From Azonexus sp. (GTDB lineage: Bacteria > Pseudomonadota > Gammaproteobacteria > Burkholderiales > Rhodocyclaceae), in NCBI GenBank assembly GCA_023150195.1, contig JAKLLI010000140.1, positions 1 through 5,559 on the forward strand: DNA of 5,559 nt, written 5' to 3'. Position 1 is the stretch's first letter. Each line of letters starts with the position of its first letter. Position numbers and translations under genes: made by a program. The notes beneath the pieces were generated by a model. It had not been told where the DNA came from, did not search any database, and was given only the letters and a program-made list of their open reading frames with translations. Below, piece after piece: positions 4,399 through 5,559 of this stretch.

Positions 4399-4626
4399 TT
4401 ACGAGCCCTCGATCACCCGTGCCACATCACCGTGGCATTCGGCGCACTTGCCCACCAGCAGCAAGTCGCCACCCTTGATGGTGCCGCTGAAATTGGTGAT
4501 CGTGGTCTCAAAACGGCACTGGCCACACCAGACGTTGGACAGCAGTCGCTGGCGGATGTCGGCAGGGATGGACTCCCAGCGCTGACGAGCTGGCTTGGTG
4601 AAAGTAGGCAGTGATTCAATCGCCAC
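4399..4626 (-). CDS. Small CxxC/CxxC zinc-ribbon-like protein, third gene of the toxin-antitoxin operon
   Basis: The 75-residue product has Cys34-x2-Cys37 (VWCGQC) and Cys61-x2-Cys64 (KCAECH), about 24 residues apart, typical of a zinc ribbon binding one Zn. In front is a helical segment with RQRWESIPADIRQRLLSN. The start is GTG at 4626-4624, three bases after the toxin stop, with GAGGA in the toxin's last codons as ribosome site, so it is translationally coupled to the toxin. I have a memory of similar small proteins next to YafQ-type toxins but no established function. It could be an accessory or regulatory partner, or simply co-transcribed. Its stop is 5 bp from the stop of the convergent HTH gene, leaving no space for a terminator. 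Confidence 0.8.
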   Translation of the reverse strand: MAIESLPTFTKPARQRWESIPADIRQRLLSNVWCGQCRFETTITNFSGTIKGGDLLLVGKCAECHGDVARVIEGS

Positions 4627-4629
4627 GGA

Positions 4630-4950
4630 TCATTCCTCGAACAATTCAGAGTGCGTGCCCGCCCGCACAAAGATAATGGCATTGCCATCAAGGCGATAGA
4701 TGAGCAGGAAGTCGCCGCCGATGTGACATTCGCGGTGGTCGATCCAATCACCCTTCAGCGGGTGATCCAGCCATTCGGGTCCCAGCGGCGCATCGTTGCC
4801 AATGAGCAGCAACATCGCCTCCTTCAGCCGTTTCAGGTCGTAGCGTCCTGAGCGCGAGAGGCGTTCCCAGTCTTTGAGGAAAGTCTTGGTGTAGTCGCAC
4901 GCCCTGGGCAGAGGCGCCCGCTTACTGCTGGCGGGCTTTTTCGAGGTCAT
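4630..4950 (-). CDS. yafQ: YafQ-family toxin (RelE/ParE superfamily mRNA interferase)
   Basis: The 106-residue product matches the YafQ family: ribosome-dependent endoribonucleases that cut mRNA during translation and are held in check by a DinJ antitoxin. Visible landmarks are YTKTFLKDWERL (20-31), LLLIGNDAPL, DHPLKGDW (62-69), DHRECHIGGDFLLIYRL (71-87) and GTHSELF (98-104). By alignment from memory with E. coli YafQ, the catalytic residues His50, His63, Asp67, His87 and Phe91 correspond to His63, His76, Asp80, His100 and Phe104 here, all present, so the toxin looks intact. It is longer than E. coli YafQ (92 aa) because of a Lys/Arg-rich N-terminus. The ATG at 4950 overlaps the antitoxin gene by 29 bp, and no strong ribosome site precedes it, pointing to translational coupling. 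Confidence 0.9.
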   Translation of the reverse strand: MTSKKPASSKRAPLPRACDYTKTFLKDWERLSRSGRYDLKRLKEAMLLLIGNDAPLGPEWLDHPLKGDWIDHRECHIGGDFLLIYRLDGNAIIFVRAGTHSELFEE

Positions 4951-5200
4951 CGATCAGGGCATCTGCAGACTCAAAACGGGCGGTGCGCACCTTGGCCATG
5001 GCGCGGGCTTCTTCCATCGCCGCGCGGGTCTGGGCATTGGGCACCTTCAACTCCAGAGGGAAGGCCTGGTCGTTGACCACGCGCTTGAGCAGGATGCGCA
5101 CGGCATCAGACACCGACAGCCCCATGGCTGCCAGCGCCTCGCTGGCTTGCGTCTTGATTTCGTCGTCCACCCGGACGTGCAACATCGTGGAATGGGCCAT
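4922..5200 (-). CDS. dinJ: DinJ/RelB-family antitoxin
   Basis: The 92-residue product has the DinJ/RelB layout. There is an N-terminal ribbon-helix-helix DNA-binding fold with beta strand TMLHVRVDDE (5-14), a helix around IKTQASEALAAMG, then GLSVSDAVRILLKRVVND (28-45). A toxin-binding tail follows (FPLELKVPN, then an acidic/Ala-rich helix to DLEKARQQ). Such proteins neutralise the toxin and repress their own operon. The ATG at 5200 has GGAGG about 8 bases upstream. A longer in-frame start at 5251 is rejected because it would lie on the -35 box. It is the first gene of the leftward operon, before the toxin. Confidence 0.9.
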   Translation of the reverse strand: MAHSTMLHVRVDDEIKTQASEALAAMGLSVSDAVRILLKRVVNDQAFPLELKVPNAQTRAAMEEARAMAKVRTARFESADALIDDLEKARQQ

Positions 5201-5222
5201 GATCAAATCCTCCGTTTGCGCA

Positions 5223-5251
5223 ATTATGTATCTCGATTGCGATACGGTCAA
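5223..5251 (-). promoter_or_regulatory. Sigma-70 promoter of the toxin-antitoxin operon
   Basis: On the minus strand TTGACC (5251-5246) and CATAAT (5228-5223) are separated by exactly 17 bp. Each hexamer matches the consensus at 5 of 6 positions. Transcription would start near 5216, leaving a short leader with GGAGG before ATG 5200. Confidence 0.78.
5228..5245. promoter_or_regulatory. Palindromic operator inside the toxin-antitoxin promoter
   Basis: GTATCTCGATTGCGATAC is an imperfect palindrome (7 of 9 positions pair, outer GTATC/GATAC perfect) that fills the spacer between the -35 and -10 boxes. Ribbon-helix-helix antitoxins of this type bind such sites to repress their own operon. A second short perfect palindrome TTGCGCAA (5216-5223) lies at the expected transcription start and may be a second site. 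Confidence 0.5.
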
Positions 5252-5277
5252 GTGGACGCTAACGATGCTCTGCTGGT

Positions 5278-5294
5278 GTTCGATGCCTGACCGG
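5278..5294 (+). repeat. 17-bp direct repeat, right copy, beyond the toxin-antitoxin promoter
   Basis: GTTCGATGCCTGACCGG matches the left copy at 4381-4397 with one difference. It also reads ...LLVFDA-stop in one frame, echoing the GFDA-stop end of the HTH gene. The stretch between the copies holds the whole toxin-antitoxin operon and its promoter. Confidence 0.5.
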
Positions 5295-5459
5295 TCGCCT
5301 TGGTTGACGATGAACCGCCGCGCGTAAGTTGTTGATTTTGCAAGAGACAGAACTGCGCCTACCCGCAGGCAAAACGGAGAATAGAGACGGCTCTGGTGGA
5401 GAAAGTGGCCGATTTCGGGCGTTTCGGCTGATGGCCACCCGCAGCACGGATGGCCGGAA

Positions 5460-5476
5460 CCCCGCGTGGCGCGGGG
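5460..5476 (+). terminator. GC-rich hairpin, possible weak terminator
   Basis: CCCCGCG (5460-5466), loop TGG, CGCGGGG (5470-5476) form a perfect 7-bp stem. It is followed by ATTTC, only three T, so it is at best a weak intrinsic terminator. It may instead be a structural element near the end of an insertion sequence. Confidence 0.35.
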
Positions 5477-5506
5477 ATTTCAGGCAAGGAAAAGGGCCCG
5501 GAGATT

Positions 5507-5559
5507 GTCCGTGTTGTTGCCGGCCGAAAACTGACCATCTATCGGGGTGAATTCCGGTT
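5507..5559. mobile_element. Possible IS21-family end at the window edge
   Basis: The sequence TGTCCGTGTTGTTGCCGGCC followed by GAAAACTGACC resembles ends and subterminal repeats that I associate with IS21-family elements (TGT tip, then a GCCGGCCGAAAACTGACC-type motif). If so, the element continues to the right out of the window. No transposase frame is visible here, so this is a weak call. Confidence 0.28.

Larger units (their letters stand above)
5252..5559. other. Stretch without a convincing gene, upstream of the toxin-antitoxin operon
   Basis: Open frames here (for example 5329-5550 plus, 5259-5447 minus) are Arg/Pro-rich, have no family features and no ribosome site I trust, so I call none. 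The stretch holds the right copy of the 17-bp repeat, a strong GC hairpin at 5460-5476, and an IS21-like sequence at its right end. Confidence 0.5.

Noticed and set aside
4936..4948. TTTTTCGAGGT in the antitoxin/toxin overlap, resembling the tip of the miniature element
   Set aside because: Only 11 bases match, there is no second tip or duplication, and the bases are explained by the conserved DLEKAR coding sequence of the antitoxin tail.
5329..5550. Plus-strand open frame of 73 codons near the right end
   Set aside because: Composition is Arg/Gly/Pro-rich, it runs through a strong hairpin, and no ribosome site or family motif supports it.

Overview
The window is about 5.6 kb of GC-rich DNA that looks like a piece of an accessory or mobile region from a proteobacterium, most likely a beta- or gammaproteobacterium. 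That guess rests on GC-rich codon use, strong GGAGG-type ribosome sites, the DUF2924/large serine recombinase gene pair, and a YafQ/DinJ-type toxin-antitoxin module. The species cannot be fixed from the sequence alone.

Layout, left to right. (1) Positions 1-71 hold the N-terminus of an IS4-family (IS50/Tn5-like) transposase reading leftwards out of the window, with a possible IS end near 99. (2) Positions 85-5200 carry a rightward gene series: an unrecognised gene (85-1123, broken), a 160-bp gap with short GGTTACC repeats, two small unrecognised genes (1284-1730 and 1792-2040), a DUF2924 protein (2043-2504), a large serine recombinase (2501-3944, broken) and a helix-turn-helix protein (3941-4393). 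The last three are joined by ATGA overlaps. This series meets, with a 5-bp gap, a leftward three-gene operon (5200 to 4399): DinJ/RelB-like antitoxin, YafQ-like toxin and a small CxxC/CxxC protein. The operon has a clear promoter and operator. (3) The last ~300 bases hold no convincing gene. They contain a GC hairpin and, at the very edge, a sequence resembling an IS21-family end.

The most striking structure is a pair of identical 99-bp elements in opposite orientation (692-790 and 3093-3191). Each has ~17-bp imperfect terminal inverted repeats and its own perfect 4-bp target duplication (TACA and GACT). They behave as a transposase-less miniature element (MITE-like). One splits the first unrecognised gene and the other splits the serine recombinase at codon 198. 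In both cases, removing 99 bp plus one 4-bp duplication (103 bp) restores a single continuous reading frame: 311 aa counted from the GTG at 85, and 446 aa for the recombinase.

How the parts may work together: the DUF2924-recombinase-HTH series is probably the integration or DNA-processing module of a mobile element, now disabled or split by the miniature insertions. The toxin-antitoxin operon next to it may stabilise the region. A 17-bp near-perfect direct repeat flanks the toxin-antitoxin segment almost exactly and may mark how it was acquired. Functions of the three unrecognised genes are not assigned.
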